Positions 36,616-49,063 of a stretch of DNA of 64,000 nt are shown in pieces. Origin of the DNA: Amblyornis subalaris (Eukaryota > Chordata > Aves > Passeriformes > Ptilonorhynchidae); assembly GCA_018881555.1 (NCBI GenBank), contig JACAXG010000502.1, positions 1-64,000 of the forward strand, written 5' to 3'. Each line of letters begins with the position of its first letter. Within the stretch, counting starts at the first letter, position 1. A model generated the notes under the pieces. The model searched no databases, was not told the DNA's origin, and worked only from the letters and a program-made list of their open reading frames with translations. The position numbers and the translations under genes were made by a program.

Positions 36616-36966
36616 TGTTAAGAGGATAAAGAAAGCCATTACCTTTATTGGAGGTCCTCCAGGGGTACAAAATGTGCACCAAGGTGACGACCCAAAGCCT
36701 GCCCCGCAGCCCCCCCTTGGTGGCCTCCAACACTTTTATAAGTTTAGCGCATTAACATAATTGACCAAAATCTCCCAATTAGAAATACGGTTAATGAGGT
36801 AATTCCCTCTTGGTTCAGCTTCCTACTGAAGCTGCCCCTTAACTTCTAGCTCTGGTGGTGTTTCTGTTTTTAGGGCACATTGAAAGAGAATTTTATAACA
36901 AAGGGACTCTGGTGATAACAAAGGGATTCTTGCAATAACAAAGTGATTCCTGTAATAAACTTAACA
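36616..36966 (-). mobile_element. LTR-like element, minus strand, about 350 bp
   Basis: The ends are perfect inverted repeats, TGTTAAG at 36,616 and CTTAACA at 36,960-36,966; a second CTTAACA at 36,982-36,988 is an alternative end. On the minus strand a TTATAAAAG box (about 36,735) lies ahead of CAATAAAGG (about 36,640), as in an LTR. The U3 side carries a 20-bp direct repeat. I found no convincing target duplication. Confidence 0.5.
36895..36962. repeat. 20-bp tandem repeat, about 3.5 copies
   Basis: ATAACAAAGGG-type units start at 36,895, 36,915 and 36,935, with a partial at 36,955. They sit where U3 enhancer repeats would be if the surrounding segment is a minus-strand LTR. Confidence 0.65.
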
Positions 36967-36999
36967 AGTAGTTGTCTGTAGCTTAACAAATATTAATTC

Positions 37000-37473
37000 A
37001 TAGTCTTTAAGGAAAATAGAGACAAAATTGCAGAAACTATTAGATTGCAAGAAACACAAGGTCTTCAGACAGAGAACAAAGGAACTGGAGCCTGCCAACG
37101 AGGGACTTACATAAGACCCTATCAAATACGCATGGCCAAGAGGAAAAGGTGAAAAAGGTCAACTGAGAGGAAGACTACAGTCTTCATCCCACGACCACCT
37201 GGGACGACCACCAGGAGGCAATGCGCAAGCATAAAAATATGTAGATAATATTCATAAGTTCTGGGAAATCATTGGCATGTAACCACCTTTTCTTAGAAAT
37301 AGTATGCATATGCATATAGTTGACAGGATATAGGCTTGTACCCTATCCTTGCAGGGTGAACGCGTTGGGNGGAGCGATCCCCTGTGTCCCCAGCACTGAA
37401 AATAAACGAATACCTGCTTCAAAAGATGAGAGTCTTTGAAGTTTTCATACCATGATTTTTGCAAGAATCAACA
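37000..37473 (+). mobile_element. LTR-like element, plus strand
   Basis: CCTGTGTCCCCAGCACTGAA followed directly by AATAAA (37,401-37,406) and a 65-bp stretch ending AATCAACA at 37,473 looks like R/U5 of an avian LTR. The left border is not defined. It lies back to back with the minus-strand LTR-like segment. Confidence 0.4.
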
Positions 37474-40400
37474 TGGGATAGCGAAGTGCCCCTGGTTCCC
37501 AGAACACCAGCGGCAATAAGGTGTTCAGGAATGTCTTGTCATGTCTAAGGGTAGGGAAACTGCTAGCTGAGAATCTACATAGTTATACAGCAAAAGGCTA
37601 CAGGGCTACTAATATATATAAAATATAAAAACAAAAATCTCTTTGGCATCACACTCTGAGATACTGCTGAGCTACAATCAAAAGCTGCAAGTTAGGACAA
37701 TCCTTACCATTTGCTTTAGTATTGGTCAAAGCAGAACTTGCATTACTGCAAGCAATAAATACCAACCCTAACAAACGTTAACCTTTATTATTAGTGAAAA
37801 ATGAAAATAAAAGGTGTATTTATACACTGTGCTCCTGGTACTTCCTGAATTAAAGTTGAAAATTACTTTTTATGATTTAATTGGTAAATAGCAGTTGAAA
37901 AGGTTCAAACTACAGTGTTTCAACAGGACCACCCCACAAAGTGTTTGCCTCTGTAGTCCCTTGGAATTTGAACTCCTTCATCTCTTCATTTGTGTACCTA
38001 TATGAGAGGGCAGGAGTCTTTTACCATGGCTGTAAAATGTCATTTCTCTTGTCCATGAAGAAAATAACATTAGAATCCTCGAAATCAATGTTTGTTTTTT
38101 CCTTCAGTGGCTGAGGAAAAGAAGGATTGCTGCTAAAATTGCAAATCTTTTAATAGGTTTACAGCATCCCAAGAAGAGTAACCCCTAAAACAAAAGTAGG
38201 CAATAAAAGAACATGCTTTTCTATTTTTTTAAAGAAACACAGACTAGTTAAGGTCAAATCACTGCAGAGACTTGAGGCACCTATTGAACAGGTGGGAACT
38301 CTCCAGATGCACATTCCATGTTGACTAAAGAAACCGGTTGCTTAGGCAAAAACAAAAACAACACACCTTCAATGTTGCTTTTATGGGATCTGCAGACACA
38401 AAATGGAGTACATATCTGAAACAGAAAGAGAATGCAACTTAAACATACATCTGCACGAAAAAACCAAAGATTACCTACACTAAATCTAAGAAAAATTCCT
38501 AAGCAAAACTTAACAGAGCCTTAAAGATTACATAGCCCATTATCTTTTCATCAAAATGACATACGTGTTTTTTCCTTTTTTTTTTTCTGTTGGTTTGGAA
38601 GTTCCAGGGTAGAGATGATGTGAAAGGTGTGCCTGCTTCATTTAGAGGGACAAAGTTAGGCCCATGATATGAACCCCCTTTTCTTTTTTTCTTTTCACAT
38701 TAGCTATTTCAATAGTCTCCGTGGAATTTCAGTAATGACACAGGAATTATAAGATTATAAATCTTCATTTCAAAATTATCAGCTATAAGGAACACAGAAG
38801 TACATTACATAATATCTGATCCCAAATGAGGCATCTGAAATGGAAGGATGTGAAAACATCACAATTACCATGAAAAATATTTTTAAAGTCCTTGTAAAAG
38901 ATGCAGAAAAAGGAATAAATTGTTCATACCTGCCTTTTCATATGGTTGTAGTAAGACTATAATTTTAACATGTTTTATTCTCTTATCTGTAGGCAAAAAA
39001 AGGAAGAAATTTTGCCTGGCCATATTTAATGTGGTAGTTTTTCAATAAGTTATTTAAAATGGAAGAGCTTCTCTTGTAACTTAACCCTATATCTGTGAAA
39101 ATTAAACAAGAAAAAGAAAGAGAGGAAAAAGCCAGTGTCTAAAAAAATACAGCTTTGATTTTGTTTTCCATACTGACATTACTTTGCAACCTCATTGCTG
39201 GAGACAGACATTCCCACACAGCCTGGCTCAACCATTACAAAACATGGCAAATATAAACTAACAAGTGTTTCACGTGTTCTTAGAGTCCATTTTTAGTCAC
39301 AGATTTACATTATCATTGCAGAAGGAATTCCTGTTGTTCAATCCTGCATGCTTAAAAAGTTTTAAAAAAAGTGAGGAAAACAATTGTCAAATCATGCTTA
39401 GGATAGTTTTGTTGATACTCAGGCCCAATAATTTGGTCTTTTTTCCAGCCCTGTACTGCCTATGAGGCATTATCTTAAAAAGGCAACAAGTGTTAAATGT
39501 TAACATCAGGGACCAATACCTGAACATCTTTTAGCAGCAGATATTTCTTGAAAAACTCGGCTGCGTTTAGAGGGGTTTTGAATGCCATACAGCAACGGAG
39601 CTGTACAACTGCATTGCTAAAAACAAGTAAGTGATTAACATGATTAAGGGTTTTTTTGCAAGTGTTTAGGGATGACTAGCTCAAATGAAAGCAGTTACCT
39701 TATTACAGAATTCAGGATAATAATACTTTTTTCCTGGATATACAACTGCATGGAAATACAGAATGGCATTTTTCACCAAAGCAAGATTTTTAAATATTTA
39801 CAAAAATTGAAAATGTTTGGAACTGCAAGCAAAGGGAACACAAGCTGCCCACTCAGCTGCCTCAGGTTAATGAAAAACAAAGGAAATATTTCTACTTACG
39901 CTTATCTACCTTCTCAAGATAAAAACATCAACTATTTTTATAGGATTCTAGTAACATCTGGACAGATCGTTTTAATGCACCCATAATACAACAATTACTT
40001 CAAGGTTAGCTTTCCAAAGCATTTCTAAATTAGCAACGGCTTGCTATAAAAATCCTCAAAATAGAGTCTCGAAATTATGGTTCACTCTCACTACGTAATA
40101 CACTACTTAGGCATTGGACAAACATCCTCACAAAAGGAACAAAGACGGGTTTTCTTCTTTTAAAGATAAACTAATTGGACTATCAGTTTATCTGTGGCTT
40201 CTAACCCAATGATTCTTGTCAGAGGATGGGTTTGATGATTACCTTTTATAACCTCTGTACTTAAGCTGCTGCTCCTGCATATTCTTGTTTCAGACATGGA
40301 TTTGCCTAGGTGTGTAACTGGCTGGGAAATCTAACAGGAGAAATATACTTGACAAGGATTCTAGGACCCGATTAACACCAAACAAATATAAATAACTAAG

Positions 40401-41600
40401 GTAAGGGAAAGCAAGAACTGCTAAAGGTGGTGATTGAAGCAGTCTAAATACATGACTTTAAAAAAGAGAAGTTGGACACAGAGCTATAATGAAGTTCAGT
40501 GACTCAAGCCCTGCATTCCTCATGTGTGCAATTTTCTATCACAGGTTTAATCTTAAAAGTTGGATTCATTATGATTTTTTAAAAAAATCTTTAATTCAAA
40601 ATATAAGCTGGATGTTTTATAGCCCAAATGTTTCTGAAGACCAACAATACTGAGATAGGTGTTCTGTCAATTTAAAATGCTACAGTCTTTGTAGCAATTA
40701 CTACTTAATTTACAAAAAAAAGCCAACTTAAGTTTGCCTAAACACTATGCATTCCAGAGTTACTGTCTGTATAAATGCATAATGATCTTCAGCATTCAGA
40801 TTCAAGTAATTATAGTTGTAGGATCTTAGGAGAGAAGAGGCGTCTGACTGAATCCACTTTAGAGACTCAGGACCTAACTCGATCAATTTCCTTCACTGTC
40901 TCAGATTGTATTTTAGGCCAATACTAGGGAAAACAAGCAAAAGCCTCACCAAAAAAAATCATAAGTCTAAATTTAATTTTGAAAACAAACTGTTTACATT
41001 CTAATTCTNAACAGAACAAAACATTGAGTGTAAGACATTCACCCTGAATAAACACGGAGAAGACTGGTGACTTTTTCTGAGGCAAAGAGCTGTTAATTAG
41101 ATAATTATAGCAGCTCACACTCGGTTTAGCAGATACTTGCGTCTCCAAGGAACTGTGGCAAGGCCGAATTTAATGAAGAACAGAAGGAAGGTCTCCTAGA
41201 TAAGAAGAAAACAAACTAGCTTCTGGGAGAGAGATAAAAGCTGTCTGGACCTTTGGAGGAATTCACAGGAAGGACTGGTAATAAAACCTTGATCGTTCCA
41301 GTAAAGGACATCGTCAAAACTGAGTGTAATCCCCGACAGAAGACACAGACATTCACCTGCCAGGTGGGTATGAGGAAAATCCACAGCAAGTCAGGCGAAT
41401 GAGGTGAAGCAGACATAACTCCTCCTCTTCAGTTTCCTCTCTGAGTAGGTAGTTCGGTGGAAGTCCTTTGCCTCTGAACGAGTGTGTGTGTGTGTTTGTT
41501 TTCTGGCAATATTTACCTACACTATTTTGGACCCACATGTATCAGCAAAAGTCAAGCAACATTAATATGCTAGAGTGAGATTTTGTTTTTACTTCCTTAG
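37474..41600. other. no recognisable gene; SLC7A9 5' region
   Basis: A/T-rich unique sequence that should contain the SLC7A9 promoter and non-coding first exon. I could not place either. Confidence 0.4.
41481..41496. repeat. short (TG)n microsatellite
   Basis: About seven TG units, 105 bp before the SLC7A9 exon 2 acceptor. Confidence 0.7.
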
Positions 41601-41726
41601 AGATTTCAACAAGAAAAACAAATGGGTGAAGAAGGCTTGAAGAAAAGAAAAGGAGAGGACAAAGGAAGAGAGGACAGACAATCCATTCAGAGCCATGAAC
41701 CCCAAAGGATGAATCTACAAAAGCAG
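41601..41726 (+). CDS. SLC7A9: SLC7A9 exon 2 (start codon exon)
   Basis: The acceptor TTCCTTAG ends at 41,600; ATG is at 41,622. The 35 cytosolic residues begin MGEEGLKKRK and include QSIQSHEP and LQKQ, aligning with the human N-terminus but six residues longer. The last codon CAG is followed by GC, not GT, so the exon uses a GC donor (CAG|GCAAAA) or is damaged. Phase 0 joins to exon 3. Confidence 0.85.
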
Positions 41727-42925
41727 GCAAAACTTCTTCTTTTCTCCCTTTGGTCCGTGTGTGAAGGGCTGGCAGAGGGAGGCAGAAATGGGTATTTGTG
41801 CATATGCATCAGCATATAAAAGCCACTACCCTGTCCCAACTTAGCAATGATGCACTAATCTCTCAACAGTGTGGTTGGTTTACATTTTCAGAAACTGCTA
41901 ATTACTATAGTTAAATAACTCTTATATAAACGGAATAAAACCTCAAGAATATGTAGCTGAAGTTATCAGATATAATCCAAAGACTTATTCAAAGTTGATC
42001 AACTGAGGCATTTCATAAACTTTACTTTTTTTTCCACATGTACTTTTCAGAGGTTGCAGTGGGTTGTTCAGCTCATTGTTTCTGAAAGTTTGTTAGTGTT
42101 TATAGCCACGAAATAGGCACCTGTACTTGAAAACAAGTGAAAATCTATCTCCTCCAGAAAATTACACATGCTTTAGAAAACAGTTGTGTCACTTCCTCTC
42201 AGGAGGGAGTAGCATTTCTCTTGAAATTAATTTAAGTAACCTGGAAAAAGATTCTTTATGTGGTTTTAGTTTGATGCCAAGCCTGGAAAAATACTGATGT
42301 TATTAGAGTAGCCGAAACTATGATAAAAAATTAAGTAGCCTATGCCACTTGTTTTAGCATTACATGCCTCAGTTTCAGTGGTTTCATGTAACGTTGTAAG
42401 TCACTACAAAGTTAGGAGGACATGATCTTGTCACCACCTAGCAGTATCAATACAATTCCTGTGCACAAATACGTACAGCAAGGAGAGGAAAACAACTGCT
42501 CAACAAAAAAATCAGACTCAATCCATGAAAGACAATTTCTGAAGCTTAGAAAATTCAGAATTCATCAAGTGCTTGTAAAAGAATGTCATTGTTTAATCAG
42601 AGGGGAAAGGGGAAGTTCACCTCTACAAGGTTATATTTGAGACTTGCATAATCCAAAAGACAGTTTAAGAAAGGAAATATACAGGCAGGCAAAACACAAA
42701 TAGGTGCACTTTTGAAAACAGCAAGAGTGTGCCACAGGGTATATACGCATCTTGGAAAGACAGTGAAACTTTGCAAAATAGTTTAATATATTTCTTTATA
42801 GAATCTCTATGTTGAAAGCTGATAAAAATAAGTCAGTAATGACAATTACTGTAGTTCTATGATACTGAAAAGTAATTGCTGAATTACTAGAAATTGCTTA
42901 CAAAAACATCTCATTTTATTTCAAG

Positions 42926-43073
42926 GTGGGCCTCATTAGTGGAATCTGTATGATTGTTGGTACAATTATTGGCTTAGGTATCTTCGTTTCTCCAAAATCA
43001 GTGCTTGCCAATGTTGAAGTAGTGGGTCCTTGTTTAACCATCTGGGCAGCCTGTGGGGTTCTGGCAACATTAG
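42926..43073 (+). CDS. SLC7A9: SLC7A9 exon 3 (TM1-TM2)
   Basis: Acceptor TTTCAAG, donor TTAG|GTAAAG, 148 bp, phase 0 to 1. It encodes VGLISGI, then [11 protein letters not shown] and [10 protein letters not shown]. The TM1 motif is normally GSGIF in this family; here Ser is Leu (TTA), a single-base change from TCA. That loop contacts the substrate in LeuT-fold transporters. Confidence 0.92.
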
Positions 43074-44028
43074 GTAAAGGAATCAACAAAGAATCTGAAT
43101 CTTTGCCTTAAATCTTTGTATCTGCTNTTTCTGCATACTACTCTCATGTCACAAATTACCTAATAGCANCTAGACCAAAATCAACTAAATCGTGCTGTAT
43201 GTATGAATAGCAGTACTCAACGATAAATTTAAAACGTGCTGTTCATAGAAGACAAATTTTTGACAAGTTTTTAAAATTGTAAATCACACTCTCAATTTAT
43301 TTTGGAAGAAAGTTTTAGTTTTGCCTGCTTCATCCACTGACTGTAATAAAGAGAATACTCTTCTACTTAAATCACTGGCAATATGAGGAATTTACTGGCA
43401 GTGAGCAAGGTACTTTCTGCTAGTTTTCCACTTATGTAATTCTAATTCTATTATCTGAAAATTTAGCACTAAGCACCTCAAAATATTTCAAGAAGTAAAA
43501 CAAAGTAATTTTTGAGCATCGTATCAAGGGGGACAGCATACAGAAAAACGTTAATTCAAGATGCCAGATACAGCAATAGACCTGGAAGTATCACTGTATT
43601 TTAATGTTGAGCTTAGCAGACATTTTACTTCAAAATGGTGCAGGAAGTCTGTTTTTTCAGGTTTCCAAAAGGTATGTTAGCCAGAGCAGTTCTCACTTAA
43701 ACGCTTCTTATAGTGTTCGTTTCTTAAACAGAAATCTAATATGAAATCAGAATGTTTGTTTGTAATGGTTTCAGTGAAGTCTTAAACACCAAGAGTAGTA
43801 ATTTTTAGACTGTATCTTAATAATCTCAGGGTATTTTTTTCAACTGCTCACAAGTAATTAAAATTTCATTTTGCATACACAGTAAAAAATACAGAAAGAT
43901 GAAGGGAGTAATGATGCACTGTACATATCAATTTCCTTAACTTTTCTACCTATTAAAAAGTAATTATCTGCTCAAACAGTCCCAGGTTCGAAAGTGTATA
44001 AACTAAACTTGCTTTTCCTGTTATTCAG

Positions 44029-44271
44029 GTGCACTTTGTTTTGCTGAGCTTGGTACAATGATCACAAAGTAGGGGGGAGAATATCCTTGCCTTATGGAGG
44101 CATTTGGCCCAATTCCAGCATTTTTGTTTTCTTGGACAAGTTTACTGGTCACAAAACCCTGTTCCTTTGCAATCGTTTGTCTCAGCTTTGCAGAATACAC
44201 ATCAGCTCCTTTTTACCCGGGCTGTGATCTGCCCCAAGTTGTCACCAAGTGTCTCGCAGCAGCTGCTATTG
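44029..44271 (+). CDS. SLC7A9: SLC7A9 exon 4, with in-frame TAG
   Basis: Acceptor TTATTCAG, donor ATTG|GTAAGA, 243 bp, phase 1 to 1. The frame reads [14 protein letters not shown], then TAG (44,070-44,072) where human has Ser, then [18 protein letters not shown]. Both sides match b0,+AT with no indel, so the stop is a point change within an otherwise kept exon. The rBAT-linking Cys of FYPGC is present. The Y to C change in YPCL is another departure. Confidence 0.92.
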
Positions 44272-44848
44272 GTAAGATTCACACTTTTTAAGACAGACCA
44301 AATCCAAAATTGCAGAGTGACTTCAGTCTGGCCCCATCAATAAGTACACTTCAGTACGCTGAAACTTCCTGAGGTTCATCTTCACAAAGACAGCACAAAT
44401 CTTTAAGACATAGTACAGTGAGTCCTTCACACAGTAAAACACACATTCAACAACCTAAAAAGGATAGGTTTAAAAATGGTTTGTTCCTAGTCCAAGGATT
44501 TTCTTATTCTTCATTAAGATAGATGCAGTTGTATAAAGAATGCTTATCTCGAGCAGAAAAGGAAGAAAAAATAAGGGTGGAAATATTATTTTTTATTTAT
44601 CAGAATGTTATACAACTTCAAAATATTTTTTGTTAAAGGTACTATCAAAATCTAATTCATAAAACTGTTTTCCCTCACTATTTTACNAACAATTTTCTCA
44701 CTATTTATCCAAACATAGTAAGTTAAAATCTGTATATAATATAGACAAAAAGTGTGAAGATAAAGCAGTACAGTAAATAAGGGGAGGGCCAGCTTTTCTT
44801 TAAATTCTGACAAACAATGCAAAAAATTTATAATTTTATTTCTTGTAG

Positions 44849-44974
44849 TGGTAATTACAATTATGAATTCACTGAGTGTGAAGCTGGGAAGGTACCTCCA
44901 GAATTTTCTCACTGCAGCTAAAATGACCATTGTCACAATCATTATTGTCAGTGGAATTGTTCTCCTTGCACAAG
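44849..44974 (+). CDS. SLC7A9: SLC7A9 exon 5
   Basis: Acceptor TTTCTTGTAG, donor CAAG|GTAATA, 126 bp, phase 1 to 1. It encodes [16 protein letters not shown], then TAAKMTIV and VSGIVLLAQ. The frame is open. Confidence 0.9.
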
Positions 44975-45312
44975 GTAATAAAATATATGTTATTTTAAAA
45001 AATTATTTTAGCTTTTGCTATGATCATTAAAAAATTCACCACTGACAAAAGTGACACAGTAATAAGGCACAGCCCTGAATCTCTTCATTCAGGATTTTAG
45101 TTCTGCATCTCTTGGGAACTGTGGTATTTTTTCTAGACAAAGGGGATAGGTGGGAAATGCAACACTACAGATCAATTAATACAAATGTTATTAATTGATT
45201 TTATCAATGAAAAGTTTCAACACATGAGACATATGTTGGAGTGTTTTCTCATCTGGTGGGGATGACAAGAATTAGTTTCAACACTGATCAGTAATCTACA
45301 TCTTATTTGCAG

Positions 45313-45412
45313 GAAAAACTGAAAACTTCAAAGATTCTTTCAAGGACAGTAAAATTTCTGTTAGCTCTATAAGTTTGGCATTTTATAATGGACTCTGGGC
45401 GTACGATGGATG
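45313..45412 (+). CDS. SLC7A9: SLC7A9 exon 6
   Basis: Acceptor CTTATTTGCAG, donor GATG|GTGAGG, 100 bp, phase 1 to 2. It encodes KTENFKDSFKDSK, then SISLAFYNGLWAYDGW (the W is completed in exon 7). The frame is open. Confidence 0.92.
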
Positions 45413-46766
45413 GTGAGGAATCTTTATTAGCCTTAGCAGTTACAGTTTAACAGCCTTTAACTGGTTTACTCTCTCTCTGTAGAACTCTCTGAAAAAGTTA
45501 ACATCTGACTTGTTATTAAGAATGTCTTGATGAATTCTGGAAAAAGAACACTAGTTTGATTTAAAAAACCCAAAAACACCACCCCCTTTTAGTTGTTGTT
45601 TGCTAGGGAAAGAAATTTTATTAGATCCCAAAAGGACTACTACTACTGCTCTGCTGCTGAAGGTGCTTAGATACTGCAGTAATGAGGAGAATATAGCAGT
45701 TTAATTCCATTGTGGTAGGCAAAATAGCTTTCCCTACAGGTTACCCCACCAAATTCCATTTCTGGTGAAATATGTAGTGGTGTTTGATTAGTACAGGAGG
45801 ACGTAAAGAAGAACATTGTATCTGAAATCATAAGGTTCAACTTGCAGATTTTTTCTTAGGGAATATCTGTTGGCGTAACATTCTGTCGGCACAAATCCAT
45901 TGCTATTCTTAAAGGTACAAACTGCAAAAGTCTGAATATAGGTCTGTATTTTGGAAGCAATTAAGAATATAATCCTGATTTACCACAAAGCAATTCCCAT
46001 TTAAAAGCTTTTAAAACTGAATTTATTTTTAAATAGATTACTCTTTCAGGTTCTTGAGTGTCTCAGCTTTCCAAGCTTGAGTGTCTCAACTCAGGCGTGT
46101 AAGTCTGCTAATTCACACATTCATATGGACTTCTTACAGGGGCAAATAAGCTGATCGCTAAATAATGATTTGTGAACATAACCACCAGACACTAACGTTT
46201 GAAAAATTGCTTTTTGAACTGTAAATACTAACTCTTCAGATTTTCAGAGTGGATAAGTAAAAATCTTGTTTCAATCTGGTCTACATGCTCTAGCAAAGAT
46301 GAGTATTTNGAAATTATAATTCAGATAGGTATAATCCTTAAAAAGGTTTTCATGCCAGTTTTCTAAAGGCAGTATGACTTACAGAACCACTGTGAAACAT
46401 CAGCAGATGTGTTTCACTCCTTGCCTTCAGCAGCCTTGTGCTTTTATTTGAAAAGCCTCCGAAACTGCAAAGCTTGAAGTTGAAAGGCAATCTTGTAAAT
46501 CTGAGATGTCTGCCGAATTTTTGTTTCATTATTCTGGGTTATTTCATCCAAGATTTCAAAATCTCAGAGATGCTAGAGATAATGCAGAAAGAGATGGTGA
46601 ATAAAGAGGCTGACTTTTGGATAAGAAGCTCATATAGGTTGGTTGTTGTTTTTTTTTAACTGAAAAAATAAAAAACAGTAACACCAGAAATAACGCCTGA
46701 CCTCATAGTATAGTCGTATTTAAACACCTGACTGCTGAAATACTCTATGAATATTTTTCCTTCCAG

Positions 46767-46811
46767 GAATCAACTCAATTACATCACAGAAGAACTTAAA
46801 AATCCTTACAG
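46767..46811 (+). CDS. SLC7A9: SLC7A9 exon 7 (45 bp)
   Basis: Acceptor TTTTCCTTCCAG, donor TACAG|GTAAAA, phase 2 to 2. It encodes NQLNYITEELKNPY plus the split Arg codon, the conserved loop after TM6. Too short for a length-filtered frame search. Confidence 0.92.
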
Positions 46812-47152
46812 GTAAAACTATGTAGGAAAGCAGTGTTTTTACTGGCAAAAATCAAACACTTAATATTTTTCTACAGGCAAGCATATATTTTGGGGTTTTT
46901 TTTAAAAGTACTAGTTATTCAATGTTTGAGCACTAACAGATAAAGCTAATTAGCATGTATTACAAGCTTTGTATCTTTGCATAAATTTGTATTTCTCCTT
47001 TGTTATAATCCTGATTTCCATAGCTCTACAGTTAAAAAAAATATAAATACACCTAAAGAACATATCAGGAAAAGTAAGAATCCACAATTTACTATGACAA
47101 CTCTACCAGTAATACAGCAATGCTGATGAGGTCTTACTTTTGCATTCTTTAG

Positions 47153-47276
47153 AAATCTACCGCTCTTTATAATTATCGGAATCCCCTTGGTCACGGTTTG
47201 TTACATTCTGATAAACATTTCCTATTTCACTGTAATGACTTCAACAGAACTCCTGCAGTCTCAGGCAGTTGCTGTG
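47153..47276 (+). CDS. SLC7A9: SLC7A9 exon 8 (TM7)
   Basis: Acceptor GCATTCTTTAG, donor GCTGTG|GTAAGC, 124 bp, phase 2 to 0. It encodes [17 protein letters not shown], then NISYFTVMT and LLQSQAVAV. The frame is open. Confidence 0.92.
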
Positions 47277-48959
47277 GTAAGCCACTTTATTTTGTAATAG
47301 AGCATCTGAAGAGGGCTGTGTGCATTGAAGTCATATAAGTCATAAAGTTCCATTAATTTTTTTTAAGATACAATTAATTTTAGTCTAAGCTGTTAGCGTC
47401 ACCTTTCCCTCCTTATCTACTATCATTTCTTAACCTAAAATTTCAGTAATGCTTAATTTAAGCAGTAGTTCTGTCATATTCCAATGGGAATAAAAGAAGG
47501 AAGCAAAAGTAATGCAGTCTTCAGCAAACATTTTGTAAACACTGCTGCTCAGAGGATGACTGCTTTGCAAAAGCATCAAAAAGATGGAAAGAGAAATAAC
47601 ATCTGACAGTTGCCTTGCCGTTTTCAGTGTTTCCAGTATTTCTGAGAAAGAAGCACATGCCAAATGACAATACATCAAAGTTTGTTTTTCCGGAGATAAC
47701 AGCAAATAGCCCATAGTTCACTTCCACCGTATTCTTTTGGGGGGTTTTCCTTAACAAATTTGAAAGGTAAAATTTTTACATTATTGCAAGAATAGTCTAA
47801 CAGGTAAAATTAGAAATCATAAAAATTTCTGAAATATTAAAAAATACATCTGTCCCTTCAGTTGCACTCAGTAAATTTTCCATGTCTCTGAAACAACTAC
47901 AATATGTGACAAGCATGCAATACAGTGTAGCACAGTGAAGAAATAGACTAATGTTGAAATGCTTAAAAATTTTTTAAAGTTAAAGCTTTTCAAATTTAGA
48001 TCTTCTGTGCATTTCAACATCTTGTCTGCACCAGGAGGTACAGCAAAGTATGTATCAAGTCATATGTTGTTTAAGAACTAGTCCTTTTCAATACACCATT
48101 AAACTTACAATCTGAACAACACACATCAACTAGCACTGAACTCATTAGACTAAATTAACAAAATCTCAGAACTGGCACTGAGCAGAGGCAGCACAGCAAA
48201 AGGAGTGCACTGCATAGAGAGGTCTATACAGCTGTAAGCACCCTTTGAGCATCCTTCTTCTGGATAAAGAAACAGCACTGACATCAGACTTGTGCTAAAC
48301 CAAAGCTCTTTATGCTTGATGTACTAAAAAAAGGTTAACCACCCCTGAACTAAAACCTCAAACCTGCCTGTAGAAAACATTTAAGTTCAAATTCATTTGC
48401 TGTAGATTAATGTACCTACATGAGATCTAATCCACCCTACAGCAACAACTAACACAGCATGGCACAGGTGAAAACTTCAGTGTAGTGAAAGGCCAGTGGG
48501 AGTTTGTGCTGTTCCCATTGCCCCCCGGCTCAGGCTGTCACGCTGGCAGTATCAATGCTACTCCTTCCAGAAGGGCTGAAAACAGCTCTTTGTATGGACA
48601 ATGCTCTGCAGCAATGCCATCTTTCTCCTTGTTTTGCACACAAATCCCAAACCAGGTGTCTCTAACAGAATTTAATTTCTGTATAGTTTTTACACCTGTC
48701 TTCCAGTGTTTCCTACAGATGTTGCATCTTAAACATCATGACAACAATACTCAACTCCATTTTACAGAGTGGTCAATGAATTAATCCAGGTGTTTATTTG
48801 GCAAAGCATTCTTTAATACAGAAAATATACGTCATACTTTTATTGGTAACATAGCTCAGATACCAAATTACTTTATCTACAAAGAGGCTCTAACATTACT
48901 GAATATACCAAATGGTAGTTAAAATTACAAAAGTGATTAATTTTAATCCTGTATTCCAG

Positions 48960-49063
48960 ACATTTGGAAATCGAGTCCTCTATCCAGCCTCTTGGATATT
49001 TCCTCTCTTTGTGGCATTTTCTACAATTGGATCTGCCAATGGCACCTGTTTTACTGCAGCCAG
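48960..49063 (+). CDS. SLC7A9: SLC7A9 exon 9 (TM8)
   Basis: Acceptor CTGTATTCCAG, donor GCCAG|GTAAGT, 104 bp, phase 0 to 2. It encodes [20 protein letters not shown], then [14 protein letters not shown]. The frame is open. Confidence 0.92.
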
